This document shows, piece by piece, positions 45,259 to 54,103 of a DNA stretch of 64,000 nt; positions within the stretch are counted from its first letter, which is position 1, and every line of letters begins with the position of its first letter. The DNA lies in contig NZ_AP024154.1 in NCBI RefSeq assembly GCF_015533855.1, positions 4,346,501 through 4,410,500 of the forward strand, read 5' to 3'. The position numbers and the translations under genes were made by a program. The stretch is from Echinicola sp. 20G (GTDB lineage Bacteria > Bacteroidota > Bacteroidia > Cytophagales > Cyclobacteriaceae). The notes under the pieces are model-generated. The model was not told where the DNA came from. It ran no database searches and saw only the letters and a program-made list of their open reading frames with translations.

Positions 45259-47013
45259 TTAATAATGGGTATGATTTACCACTTTGTGCTTAAGGTAGGC
45301 CAAATCCTCTTTTTTATCCTTACCTGTCTGATGTTCCTTAGCACCAAAAACTCGGATTGTTCTCCCGTCCAGTGTGATAACTTCTTCTGCTCCGTCCCCA
45401 GTAAAATCAAACATATGGAATACAGGATCAGGAAAGTGTAACTCCCCTGCCCCTTGATCATTAATTAAAAATTTGAACCAGAACAATTGATCTTTGCCAT
45501 CCCCCTTCCAGTCTCCTTTTACAAAATCGGGATTTCCATTGATGGGCTTCCAAGGCCACTTGAGAAGCAATTCCCCTTGGTTGGAAAACCAATAGAGTTG
45601 GCTCCACAGGTATTGCTCTCCAGCCTGGCGGTTCCCATAGGTCCGAGCTCCAACCACTACTTGTGGTTCGTTCCTATCCTTTAGAAAATTTCCCACTTCT
45701 ATCTGCTGGGAATGTTCCGCGATATTTTGCCAGATTATTTCACCTGTCATGGCCTCATACATAAAGACACCCGTTTCACTGTTGGCTGTAACAATATCTC
45801 TCTTCCCATCTCCATTGATATCAGCGAATTTGTAGTTGTCAGCATGGTCATGATTATCATCCAGAAGGTCAAAACGGTTCCATATTTCCTTTCCATCAGC
45901 ATCCAATAAAAGTGAGCCCACCAATACCTCATCGACTCCATCATCGTCAAGATCGACCGGGTATACGTAGTGGCCAAGGTTGTCCTTTTTTCTATTTTCT
46001 GTATGGTTCCACAGGTGTGTAAGGTCACTGGCATAAGCATCCACGCTAATGGTGCCTCCCATATCGGTTAAAGCCACAATTTCATTGGGTCTGCCTGAGG
46101 TAAGTTTTCCGATAGCCAGCCGAAAATTATTATATACATGAGGCAAAGCTTTGGTCGGCCATGCTGTCTGCCTGATTACCTCCCCTGTTTGACCATCCGC
46201 TATGACCAACCATTCCTGCTCACCGGACATCCGCCAGTGGACCACTTCAGCCTTTCCATCCTGATCAAAATCCCAAAGCACACCCGGAGCCTCAAATTCA
46301 GAGCGCTCACGTCGGTAAACCTCAGGTGACTTCCAAGACCAGAGTTCCGTCCCGCTATTATCAAATGCATGTGCCGAATAGTCTCTTGTAAATACCACAA
46401 AGTCTGTTAAATCATCGCCATTAAGATCTCCAAATTTCACGGCATTGGAGGCGGGAATCTCATATTCCTGAAGAAGCTCTACTTCCTCATTCAATTCATG
46501 TCCCTTGATGTACCCCTCATCCAAAGTAGAAGACTTAGTGAAAGCCAATACGTCAAATGCTGCCCCCCTGTTTATCCGAGTGATTTTGACCACATTTTCC
46601 CCAGCCTTTAGCTCAAAGCTACCACCAGGCTTCCAAGTCATCAGCGAATCATAGCCGAAAATAGTTTCAGTGACCTGATCATTGATGGCTACTTTAAATG
46701 AGCCGTTCGGATTACCCTTGCTCCTTACAAAAAGCTGGTATTTACCATCAGTCGGAACGGTAACATGGGTCATAAGATTGCTCAGTGAATTCAACACAAT
46801 GGCCGTGTTATTGAATACCCATTCTTCTCTCAAAGACCAAGAACTGGCCAAGATATCCCCTTTTGGAAGTTCATAAACAAAATCAGAAGCCGGAACGATA
46901 ATGGTCTCAGGAATTGGATCATGGTCAGCCGACTGCAATTGATCTTTTGAACCGTCCTTACATTGAGTAAATAATATAACCGTGATTAGGAATAAGTAGG
47001 ATAGCTTGGTCAT
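45259..47013 (-). CDS. FG-GAP/VCBS-type beta-propeller lipoprotein, possibly polysaccharide-lyase-related
   Basis: The ATG at 47013 (584 aa) is chosen because it gives a clean lipoprotein signal (lipobox LFTQC, Cys18). An upstream ATG at 47064 would bury it. After the signal comes a CBM-like beta sandwich (about 45-155), then propeller repeats of the D-x-D/N-x-D type: DLNGDDLTDFVVF, DFDQDGKAEVVHW, DLDDDGVDEVLVG, DINGDGKRDIVTA. These resemble FG-GAP repeats and, loosely, the calcium loops of PL11 rhamnogalacturonan lyases. Catalysis is unproven. Confidence 0.78.
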   Translation of the reverse strand: MTKLSYLFLITVILFTQCKDGSKDQLQSADHDPIPETIIVPASDFVYELPKGDILASSWSLREEWVFNNTAIVLNSLSNLMTHVTVPTDGKYQLFVRSKGNPNGSFKVAINDQVTETIFGYDSLMTWKPGGSFELKAGENVVKITRINRGAAFDVLAFTKSSTLDEGYIKGHELNEEVELLQEYEIPASNAVKFGDLNGDDLTDFVVFTRDYSAHAFDNSGTELWSWKSPEVYRRERSEFEAPGVLWDFDQDGKAEVVHWRMSGEQEWLVIADGQTGEVIRQTAWPTKALPHVYNNFRLAIGKLTSGRPNEIVALTDMGGTISVDAYASDLTHLWNHTENRKKDNLGHYVYPVDLDDDGVDEVLVGSLLLDADGKEIWNRFDLLDDNHDHADNYKFADINGDGKRDIVTANSETGVFMYEAMTGEIIWQNIAEHSQQIEVGNFLKDRNEPQVVVGARTYGNRQAGEQYLWSQLYWFSNQGELLLKWPWKPINGNPDFVKGDWKGDGKDQLFWFKFLINDQGAGELHFPDPVFHMFDFTGDGAEEVITLDGRTIRVFGAKEHQTGKDKKEDLAYLKHKVVNHTHY

Positions 47014-47302
47014 AAGGGTTCTTAAATGGTCCGAGAAAGAAAATATAAAATAAACAGGATTCAATATCCATGTATCCTGTCAACCGCAAAGGTACCTGTG
47101 AGGATTAAAACACCACCTGAGCTGAATCTAAATTAAACTAAACCAAGCTATTTTGAAATTTAAATTGAATTAACTAAACCATTCGTGTAGCTGAAACCAA
47201 GTAGGATTCGTGCGACTGTTGGATATGTTGAAATCGTGAGTTCGAAACACCGAAATTTAAAAAAAATCCTCTCAGACTGTGACTATAACTCTATTCACCA
47301 TA

Positions 47303-47331
47303 CAAAAAAAGGAGACGTTCTCGCCTCCTTT
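47303..47331 (-). terminator. terminator of the hxlB-hxlA operon
   Basis: AAAGGAG (47308-47314) and CTCCTTT (47325-47331) form the main stem, with CG/CG inside. On the - strand a T run follows. It lies about 30 bp after the hxlA stop. The rest of 47014-47358 shows no gene. Confidence 0.85.
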
Positions 47332-47358
47332 ACCACTTGTTAAATTATTTTCTAAATA

Positions 47359-47985
47359 CTAAGACAAGGCTTCTTTTAGAGCTCTGGCGGCAGCGGCAGG
47401 GTCTTCTGCTCCATAAATGGCAGCTCCGGCCACGGCAACTACGGCTCCTGAATGCTTGACTCCCTCAATGCTGTTTAGGTTGACACCGCCCGCAATGGAC
47501 ACAGGTACACCCGCTCTGCTGGCTTCATCAATCAACACCTGAATCGAGTAGCCTGGCTCAGCTTGCTCGTCCAATCCGGCATGTAATTCCACAAATTCTA
47601 CTCCTAAAGCAATCACTTCCTGGGCACGCTGCACGCGGTCTTTGACCCCAATGGTGTCTACCACTACCCCTTTGTTGTATTTTTTGGCAGCTTCTACAGC
47701 CCCGGCAATTGTTGAATTTCCTGTAGCTCCTAGAATGGTAATATAGTCTGCTCCTGCTTCAAAGGCCATCTGCGCTTCCAATGCACCAGCGTCCGCAGTT
47801 TTGAAGTCAGCAAATACTTTCTTGTCTGGAAATGCCGCTTTCATCGCAGTGATAGCACTCAACCCTTCACTTTTGATCAAAGGGGTTCCCAATTCAATAA
47901 TATCGATGTAGGGAGCAACTTTAGTGGCCAAAGCGATGGCATCTTCTGTCTTCAGCAAATCAATCGCGACTTGTAACTTTGTCAT
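47359..47985 (-). CDS. hxlA: 3-hexulose-6-phosphate synthase
   Basis: This 208-residue TIM-barrel enzyme condenses formaldehyde with ribulose 5-phosphate to give D-arabino-3-hexulose 6-phosphate, the entry step of the ribulose monophosphate pathway. The OMP-decarboxylase-superfamily motif D-x-K-T-x-D is visible (Asp60, Lys62, Asp65 in FADFKTADAG), with the phosphate-binding SIAGGVN and VAVAGAAIYG near the C-terminus. It lies 50 bp behind hxlB in the same operon. The closely related 3-keto-L-gulonate-6-phosphate decarboxylase is an alternative, but the hxlB partner favours HPS. Confidence 0.92.
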   Translation of the reverse strand: MTKLQVAIDLLKTEDAIALATKVAPYIDIIELGTPLIKSEGLSAITAMKAAFPDKKVFADFKTADAGALEAQMAFEAGADYITILGATGNSTIAGAVEAAKKYNKGVVVDTIGVKDRVQRAQEVIALGVEFVELHAGLDEQAEPGYSIQVLIDEASRAGVPVSIAGGVNLNSIEGVKHSGAVVAVAGAAIYGAEDPAAAARALKEALS

Positions 47986-48035
47986 AATGTGTGTTTTTAT
48001 ATGGTAATTGTTATTCTATCTTTCATAGCTGTAGC

Positions 48036-48611
48036 CTACTCCATATTGGCATGACGCTTCCACAGTTCTTCAGGCGTGCTCCCCCCTATTTTCCAAAGGT
48101 GCTGGATAAGGGCATCAAAGAGCAGCAAAAAGGATTGCTCAAACAAGCTTCCAGCATACTGCGCCGATACTGTCCCGTGATGATCTTGCTTACCTGCAGC
48201 AGGAACGACGATGGTATACTGCGCCAATTCAGCCAGATGGGATTCACGATTGGTGGTGAAGCAAATCACTTCGGCTCCTTCCTTAAAAGCAGTCTGTGCT
48301 GCCCGTACTATAGATCCGGTGGTACCTGAGCCAGAGGCAGCGATCAGCACATCTCCCTTTCCAATGGCAGGAGTGGTCGTCTCCCCTACGACATGCACCG
48401 CATACCCCAAATGCATCAACCGCATGGCAGCAGCCCTGACCATAAAACCAGTCCTTCCCGCACCTATCAAAAAGATGTTATGGGCTTTTTCCAGAATAGG
48501 TACTATGGCATTCAGTGCATCAAACTGAAAGTTTTGGGATACACCGACATGCTCTTTAATGATCATTTCCATCGACTCCTTTACCGTATTGGTTTCTGTT
48601 ATTGCATCCAT
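48036..48611 (-). CDS. hxlB: 6-phospho-3-hexuloisomerase
   Basis: This 191-residue SIS-domain isomerase converts the hexulose 6-phosphate made by HxlA into fructose 6-phosphate. Sugar-phosphate-binding loops are FLIGAGRTGFMVRA (GAGRTG at 50-55) and AASGSGTTGSIV (SGSGTT at 93-98). Together the two genes form a compact formaldehyde detoxification or assimilation cassette. It is transcribed away from an AraC-type regulator and precedes hxlA. Confidence 0.93.
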   Translation of the reverse strand: MDAITETNTVKESMEMIIKEHVGVSQNFQFDALNAIVPILEKAHNIFLIGAGRTGFMVRAAAMRLMHLGYAVHVVGETTTPAIGKGDVLIAASGSGTTGSIVRAAQTAFKEGAEVICFTTNRESHLAELAQYTIVVPAAGKQDHHGTVSAQYAGSLFEQSFLLLFDALIQHLWKIGGSTPEELWKRHANME

Positions 48612-48766
48612 TTTATCTATCTTTATACATAGGTTATTGCTTAAATATTAGGTACAAAATTAGCTTGCTTGCCTGGTGTCATTCGTACACTATTAGATAG
48701 ATGTGTGGCACAATTTGCCCAAGCTTATAAAATATTGGGTGATATTCGCTACTTTTGTGGTACTAT
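48612..48766. promoter_or_regulatory. divergent control region between hxlB and the AraC-type gene
   Basis: On the - strand an exact -7 box TAATTTTG (+ strand 48655-48662) lies 44 bp before hxlB and has no good -33 partner, as expected for an activator-dependent promoter. On the + strand TACTTTTG (48750-48757) is 10 bp from the AraC ATG. A CCCAA/TTGGG inverted repeat spans ~48718-48737. Confidence 0.45.
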
Positions 48767-49648
48767 ATGGAAAACCATAAAACTCACCCTTATAAATCAA
48801 TGCCTATGTTAAGTGATAAAGTAATCTACATTCGCAACCTGGCGAACTGCCCCCCATCCTATTTGGATGATCCAGGAAGAAAAGAGTTTTTTGAGATTGT
48901 TTGGCTTAAGGATGAAGAGGCGCTTCATGTCCCGCAGCATAGTTTCCAAACCTTACGCGGTGATTGGATTTACCTTATTCCCCCTTATCGGGTACATCAA
49001 TTGAACAAAGCCGGTAAGAAAGGGCTTTTGATTTCCTTTAAGAGGGAATTATTGGAGGGAGACCTCAAGGAGTTCTTGCTCGACGTATTTCGTATGTTCA
49101 ATATTCAGGGGGAGTTTTCATGTCTTCAAGTGAATCAAGAAAGCGCCAAAAAGCTGCAAACAGTCTATGAACTTATGAATGAGGAATACCTGCAACCCCA
49201 CTTGAACCTAATCATGATCAAGGCTCTCCTAAAGGTATTTTTATTGCAGCTAATCCAATTGAAGGACCAACATTTTACTTTACAGGACATCAATGAAAAG
49301 CGCATTTATGAATTTATGCTACTATTGGAAATGAATTATTTGGAAGAGCGGACTGCTGAGTTTTATGCGGATCATCTAGGCATCAGCGCCAAAAGACTTA
49401 ACCAAATCCTAAAAGAAAAGTTGAATAAGACAGGGATGCAATTGATCCATGATCGGGTTTTATTAGAGGCTAAAAGACAGATCATACACAGTGAAAATAC
49501 CATCAAAGAAATTGCCTTCAACTTGGGGTTTAAAGACAGGTCTTATTTTAGCCGCTTTTTCAAATTACATGCAGGACAAACTCCCCAAGAATTTCAATTG
49601 AGTGTCAAAAATCATATAAACCATTTCGAAAATACCCTTATAAACTAA
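48767..49648 (+). CDS. AraC-family transcriptional regulator, likely controls hxlBA
   Basis: The start is set at ATG 48767 (293 aa) instead of an upstream TTG. A cupin-like N-terminal half (LHVPQHSFQTLRGDWIYLIPPYRVHQL) is followed by a C-terminal double-HTH domain (YADHLGISAKRLNQILKEKL and ENTIKEIAFNLGFKDRSYFSRFF). Such proteins usually activate the genes next to them. Divergence from hxlB makes formaldehyde or sugar-phosphate sensing plausible, but the ligand is unknown. Confidence 0.88.
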   Translation: MENHKTHPYKSMPMLSDKVIYIRNLANCPPSYLDDPGRKEFFEIVWLKDEEALHVPQHSFQTLRGDWIYLIPPYRVHQLNKAGKKGLLISFKRELLEGDLKEFLLDVFRMFNIQGEFSCLQVNQESAKKLQTVYELMNEEYLQPHLNLIMIKALLKVFLLQLIQLKDQHFTLQDINEKRIYEFMLLLEMNYLEERTAEFYADHLGISAKRLNQILKEKLNKTGMQLIHDRVLLEAKRQIIHSENTIKEIAFNLGFKDRSYFSRFFKLHAGQTPQEFQLSVKNHINHFENTLIN

Positions 49649-49806
49649 TTCATCCCTGAAATAGCCTATTTTTATGTGACGATCTAAAATGGCAATGGAT
49701 CACTATCAAGATGTTGAGATAATACATGAGCCTGTTATGTTGGTTTCATTGCGTTTTCTTACTCTGGTCAGCTGAACCAATGGAACTTAAAAATGAAAAA
49801 CTTAAA

Positions 49807-49829
49807 AGTCCCCGTTGGAAACGGGGACT
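49807..49829. repeat. solitary REP-like hairpin
   Basis: Arms AGTCCCCGTT and AACGGGGACT with a 3-nt loop equal the fourth REP hairpin (AGTCCTCGTT/AACGAGGACT) except for a compensated T-A to C-G pair and one loop base. It lies between the AraC gene and the convergent CxxCH lipoprotein, over 6 kb from the arrays. Confidence 0.75.
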
Positions 49830-49856
49830 GGAATATCTTTGACATTATGATGTCTC

Positions 49857-51269
49857 CTATTGCTCAAGATATGCCTTTATCCCGGTGGTGTCTACATTTC
49901 CTTGTATGGACCAGGCAAAGTCCAAAAGCAATTGTCCCTCAAAAATCGACTCAGAACGACTGACAAAGGAATTGCCCACATATGGCGTGTTTGAATTGGA
50001 AGATTTAGTAAGTGCATCCGGGTTTACTGTCGCCATGCGGTGACAACTCATACAGTTTGTCCGTACGCCGGCATAGGTATTGATTTTACCATCTGCTGTA
50101 TTGACAAAACTAATAGCATCGTCAAATACTCCCGGTCCAAAGCCAGCTTCTAAATAGGGATTGAAAGCATAATTTGGTGCTCCCATGATATTTTCTCCTT
50201 CGTAAGGTTCGTTTGGATCTACCATGTAATAAGCTACCGCCATGGCATAATGACGTGCTGCTCCTTTCAGTTCATCAGGTCTGCTGTCTGCAATGGATTT
50301 TGAACTGGGTGCAGCAGGATTGTCCGGATCAGCTGTCCACCAGAAAGTTTGCCAAGTCCAATTGGTAATCTCCCTTGAGGTCACATGCATCCCCACTAAA
50401 ATAGCTACATCGCCTGGTTTGGCATTGAACTGGTTCCCAATATTCTCCGAAAACTCTTGATTAAGAAAATAAGCATCTTCATCATTAAGCTTGAAATGGA
50501 TAAAATCATCCAGTGAGTAGGTATTATTGTTGCCATCGCCCTGACCGCTCACATCTACTGTAACATAATTGTTCCAATCTTTTTCTGGAAAGGCAGCCAG
50601 TGAATCTATGGTACCTGGCCAAGTGGCGATATCAAACTGGGTTTCACCTCCAGAGGTGGGCAACAACTTAAATACAGGCTTGATCGTAATTGCATTTGTA
50701 GGAAAAAAAGGAATTTCTACCCTGTTCTGATTTTTAGCCATGTCATATAAAGTGGTGGCCATAAAAATCTTATTTTGGATGGCATAATCAGAAGCTCCCG
50801 GACTGTAGGACACCGACTCAAAGATGCTGTCATTCACTGTTTTTTGTTTGGAAGCAAAATGGGTGAACTGATTTGGAACTTTTAAGTTGGCCCGATTGGA
50901 TCTTTGGATCGGCTGGTTCTTGATAGAATCAATCATTTCTTCTGGAGTCATCCAAGTCTCAAAAACACGCAAATTTCTGGGGTCTCCAGGGATCTTTTGA
51001 GATGTCAAAGAAGTAAGGCCCGTCCAGATACCCCATCCGTGCAAATAGATTTTATTGGTATCCATTTCGTGAATCCATTGATTTAGAATGGTGGAATCCT
51101 CAGGGAAATTAAAGCCCGGGATATCCAATTTCGGAAAATTGGCTGGCTCGACTTTGTCATAGGTAAAATGCCTCAAAGCATTGGCTGAAGTTTCCTCTTT
51201 CTGCTCATTGCAAGAGAAAAGGATTAACAACATTACAGCAAATAAATGGTAATTGAATTTGTTGTTCAT
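49857..51269 (-). CDS. lipoprotein with a C-terminal haem-binding CxxCH motif
   Basis: The 470-residue protein has a lipoprotein signal with Cys20 (LILFSC) and a single c-type cytochrome motif CMSCH near 407-411. This is followed by a long C-terminal tail. The rest has no family I can name with certainty. Several Trp/Pro-rich segments (TWQTFWWTADPDNP) suggest an extracytoplasmic beta-rich domain. It could be an outer-membrane-facing electron carrier or an oxidoreductase subunit. It is not in an operon with the peroxidase genes. Confidence 0.7.
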   Translation of the reverse strand: MNNKFNYHLFAVMLLILFSCNEQKEETSANALRHFTYDKVEPANFPKLDIPGFNFPEDSTILNQWIHEMDTNKIYLHGWGIWTGLTSLTSQKIPGDPRNLRVFETWMTPEEMIDSIKNQPIQRSNRANLKVPNQFTHFASKQKTVNDSIFESVSYSPGASDYAIQNKIFMATTLYDMAKNQNRVEIPFFPTNAITIKPVFKLLPTSGGETQFDIATWPGTIDSLAAFPEKDWNNYVTVDVSGQGDGNNNTYSLDDFIHFKLNDEDAYFLNQEFSENIGNQFNAKPGDVAILVGMHVTSREITNWTWQTFWWTADPDNPAAPSSKSIADSRPDELKGAARHYAMAVAYYMVDPNEPYEGENIMGAPNYAFNPYLEAGFGPGVFDDAISFVNTADGKINTYAGVRTNCMSCHRMATVNPDALTKSSNSNTPYVGNSFVSRSESIFEGQLLLDFAWSIQGNVDTTGIKAYLEQ

Positions 51270-51671
51270 AATCGTTGTATTTGGTGAAAAAAAATTGTGT
51301 TAACTCGTTAGATTTATCTTTACATTCTATCCCTTGAGAATGCTGGAAATGGAATGGTTAAAATACGCGCACTTAAAAATGTACCCTCATTCAGACTAAT
51401 CTGAATCAAATCTATATTGATTTGCACAGTTGGATTTTCAAACTATCCAAAAACTATAAGTTCTTAGATAACGATATTTGAGCGCACCAATCTGTAAATC
51501 AACAAGTTTATGGTACAACGTTTCAACAATAATGGTAAAGCTAGTTATTTTACAACTTATTTTCATTAAGCAAATAGATTTTTATTACCTAAATTTGGAG
51601 TTTTATTCACATAAACAGTTAGTTTATCTTTATTTCTAACAACTTAGCGTTTGTGATCGAGGCGGTCCAAA
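51270..51671. other. gene-free region upstream of the CxxCH lipoprotein
   Basis: One exact -7 match for the - strand (+ strand CAAATCTA, 51407-51414) lies 138 bp before the lipoprotein start. Otherwise it is AT-rich with no gene or repeat seen. Confidence 0.35.
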
Positions 51672-52646
51672 TCAAAATCCCACCCCATTTCTTTGCTTTC
51701 TAAAATCAGCCAAGATACCATAGACTGCCTTACGAGCCCTATTGATACCTCCAAGGGGCCGGTGGCTTTTGAGGGCATGCCAAGGATTGAACTGGAGGTT
51801 TTCACCTAAGGTGATCCTTTCCTGTGAACTGAATTCCTGCTTGGGGATACAAATTGTGGCCAAAGTTTGAAATGTTGTTTTCCATTGTCGTGAAGTGTCC
51901 TCAATGGGTTCAGAAGCTGGGTCTTCCTGAAACTGCACCATAAAGTCAAAATAGGCATCTTTCGTGTCCATATCCTCCATCAAACGCTGCTGCAAAAAAA
52001 AGTCAGTGCCCTTATGGGGCTTGCCTGAGGTCTTGGCCTTGTGCGGTTTGACCCCATATTTTACAGCAGTCCCTTCCCCAAATAGTATGGGAGCTCCAGA
52101 GAAATACATTTGTTCCAAGACATTGTAAAAGCGCTTCCGGTATTTGAGGGTCAAAGCAATCCTTCGCCAGTTACCCGGATCCAATACATAAAAAATCGCA
52201 TGTGGCAAGCCATAAATCAGCATTTTCATGGCTCGACGATAGTTAGCGACATGTCCAGGGGACAATACAGGGCTGGTGGTCATCAAAAAATCCTGTGCCT
52301 TTTCAGCATTGGGTTCAATAAAGTCTCCAGCCACATCCATCACTTTAATGGCCATTCCCAATCCTGATGGTTTCTTGTCTGAAGCTTCCTTCGGAGGTGC
52401 ACTGGAAAACCTCACCCAAGCATCATAGGTCTTTGGTATACTGAACAGTCCTTTCTTCAAGTTACTGGGCAAGCCATCCTTGACTTCAAAAGTAGCTTTG
52501 AGACAGCCATGCATTTTGGGATGAAAATGCCGTTTGGTTTTGCCCGGTGCATAAGTCCGCTCCAGAAAACCCTGCATGTCCTGAATGATCTCCTCAATAT
52601 GCTCATCCTCATGGAGAGGTATTTCTTCTTTTCCTAACTCTTTCAT
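51672..52646 (-). CDS. catalase-like haem protein
   Basis: This 324-residue member of the catalase superfamily is shorter than true catalases (~480-500). The block KRHFHPKMHGCLKATFEV aligns with the catalase distal His region (His42), and DAWVRFSSAP...PSGLGMAIKVMDVAGD with the following conserved core. Such small catalase-related proteins (allene-oxide-synthase-like and others) often act on lipid peroxides rather than H2O2. It overlaps the DyP gene by 4 nt and is last in a three-gene operon. Confidence 0.85.
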   Translation of the reverse strand: MKELGKEEIPLHEDEHIEEIIQDMQGFLERTYAPGKTKRHFHPKMHGCLKATFEVKDGLPSNLKKGLFSIPKTYDAWVRFSSAPPKEASDKKPSGLGMAIKVMDVAGDFIEPNAEKAQDFLMTTSPVLSPGHVANYRRAMKMLIYGLPHAIFYVLDPGNWRRIALTLKYRKRFYNVLEQMYFSGAPILFGEGTAVKYGVKPHKAKTSGKPHKGTDFFLQQRLMEDMDTKDAYFDFMVQFQEDPASEPIEDTSRQWKTTFQTLATICIPKQEFSSQERITLGENLQFNPWHALKSHRPLGGINRARKAVYGILADFRKQRNGVGF

Positions 52647-54103
52647 GGCCTGGACAGGTAGGTTAATGCTTTGATACCCGGAAAAAAGAAATAAGCTCCA
52701 CCTTTAACAGCAGTAAACTGGGGCATATTTTTATAACGCTTTCTTACTGGTTCTTCAGGAACTGTAAATGTATCGGTTACATGGCCGTCCTTTTGATAAT
52801 GGGTGCCTATCAGCGGATCAGAATCCTCATATAGCCCACCGAATTTATGGAACTTGACCCAAGCATTTTGGATAAATTCAAACTGTCTGATCAGGTCTCC
52901 CACAAAACAGATAAAATGGAGGCCCCTCTCCTTTCCATCATCCGCTGCATCCATCAAATCCTCGGTTTTCATACTTTCTGCAAGCGGAGTTCCATAGGTT
53001 CTTCCCCTTCTCAAGATTCGATGTTTAAGCACCATCTCCTTGGATTCTAAATCGGTCTTTTCGGTTAACAAAGAATCCCTCGGATTGGTCCTTCTGATAT
53101 GCGCTCCGATAGGGCATTTAAGCCCATTGAAATCCTCTTTCCAGTAATTAAAGTCATTGTCGTTGGCATACTGTCCATTATCGGCTTGAGGAGCTTTGAC
53201 CAATGGCGCACCGCTGGGCCACCTTCCCACCATTTTACTGGCTAGTTTCACCGCCTCATTTTGTCCGTCACTTGCTGATGCGGTCTGCTCTTTCATGTAT
53301 TTCCAAAAGCAAGAAACATCTTGACTTAATTGTCTGAAAACCAAATAACTTCCGTTCTTACCAAAATCCTTTACTTTATGGTTGTTAGGATGGTTGGGAA
53401 GTAAGTCATCGGCATCTTCTACTGTCTCCAAAATGGGACTATCAGGGAACTGGTCATACCAGTTTTTATAGCCCAAAATAAACTCACCTGGAGGAAGAAT
53501 ATCTTCATTCGCATCATGCTGCTTGCTACTAAAACCGCCCACATAAGGCTGGGAAATGCCATCTCTAAAGCCAAAATGTTCTTTGAGGTTAGGCAAAGTT
53601 TCTGTGGCCAGCATCCTTACTTCTTCAATTTGATGATGGCCGAATAAATTATGGTGTTGTGATTGAGCTGCTTCTAAGGTGCCATTGTCCTTGGCATAGA
53701 GCATAAGAAGCGCATGCACAGTTGCATTACTAGGCCCACCCCATTCCCAAAGTTCAGGTGAATTGACATGCTCATCTCCGAGCACAAAACTACGGTGCTT
53801 TTCCGTCATGCCTTCCTTAAACTGTCGCAAAAAAGATCGTAATGTCTTTTCTGGTAGTGAGAGGTATTTTAATCCTTCGTAAGTAAAAGCCAGGTGTACG
53901 GCCAGATCATCAGGAGAAGTGGACGCCTTTGTTATCTGCGGAATACTCTTTTGGAGATAGGACTTTGTATCCAGTAGATCATTAAAGCGAAGAAGATGAT
54001 AAGAGGCATAGGGAAGCTTGGAGTAGCCTCTAACCAAAAGCCCTTGAATGTCTTCCTTTTCCAATGTGGTATTTGGATCCCATTTTATAGTCTGAGCAGC
54101 CAT
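52643..54103 (-). CDS. DyP-type haem peroxidase
   Basis: The 486-residue protein has the DyP hallmarks: GFRDG (178-182) with catalytic Asp181, and the proximal haem ligand in PIGAHIRRTNPRD (His335). DyP peroxidases oxidise dyes, phenolics and other bulky substrates with H2O2. No Tat signal is present, so it is cytoplasmic or membrane-associated via its neighbour. It overlaps the upstream membrane-protein gene by 19 nt and the catalase-like gene by 4 nt. Confidence 0.93.
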   Translation of the reverse strand: MAAQTIKWDPNTTLEKEDIQGLLVRGYSKLPYASYHLLRFNDLLDTKSYLQKSIPQITKASTSPDDLAVHLAFTYEGLKYLSLPEKTLRSFLRQFKEGMTEKHRSFVLGDEHVNSPELWEWGGPSNATVHALLMLYAKDNGTLEAAQSQHHNLFGHHQIEEVRMLATETLPNLKEHFGFRDGISQPYVGGFSSKQHDANEDILPPGEFILGYKNWYDQFPDSPILETVEDADDLLPNHPNNHKVKDFGKNGSYLVFRQLSQDVSCFWKYMKEQTASASDGQNEAVKLASKMVGRWPSGAPLVKAPQADNGQYANDNDFNYWKEDFNGLKCPIGAHIRRTNPRDSLLTEKTDLESKEMVLKHRILRRGRTYGTPLAESMKTEDLMDAADDGKERGLHFICFVGDLIRQFEFIQNAWVKFHKFGGLYEDSDPLIGTHYQKDGHVTDTFTVPEEPVRKRYKNMPQFTAVKGGAYFFFPGIKALTYLSRP

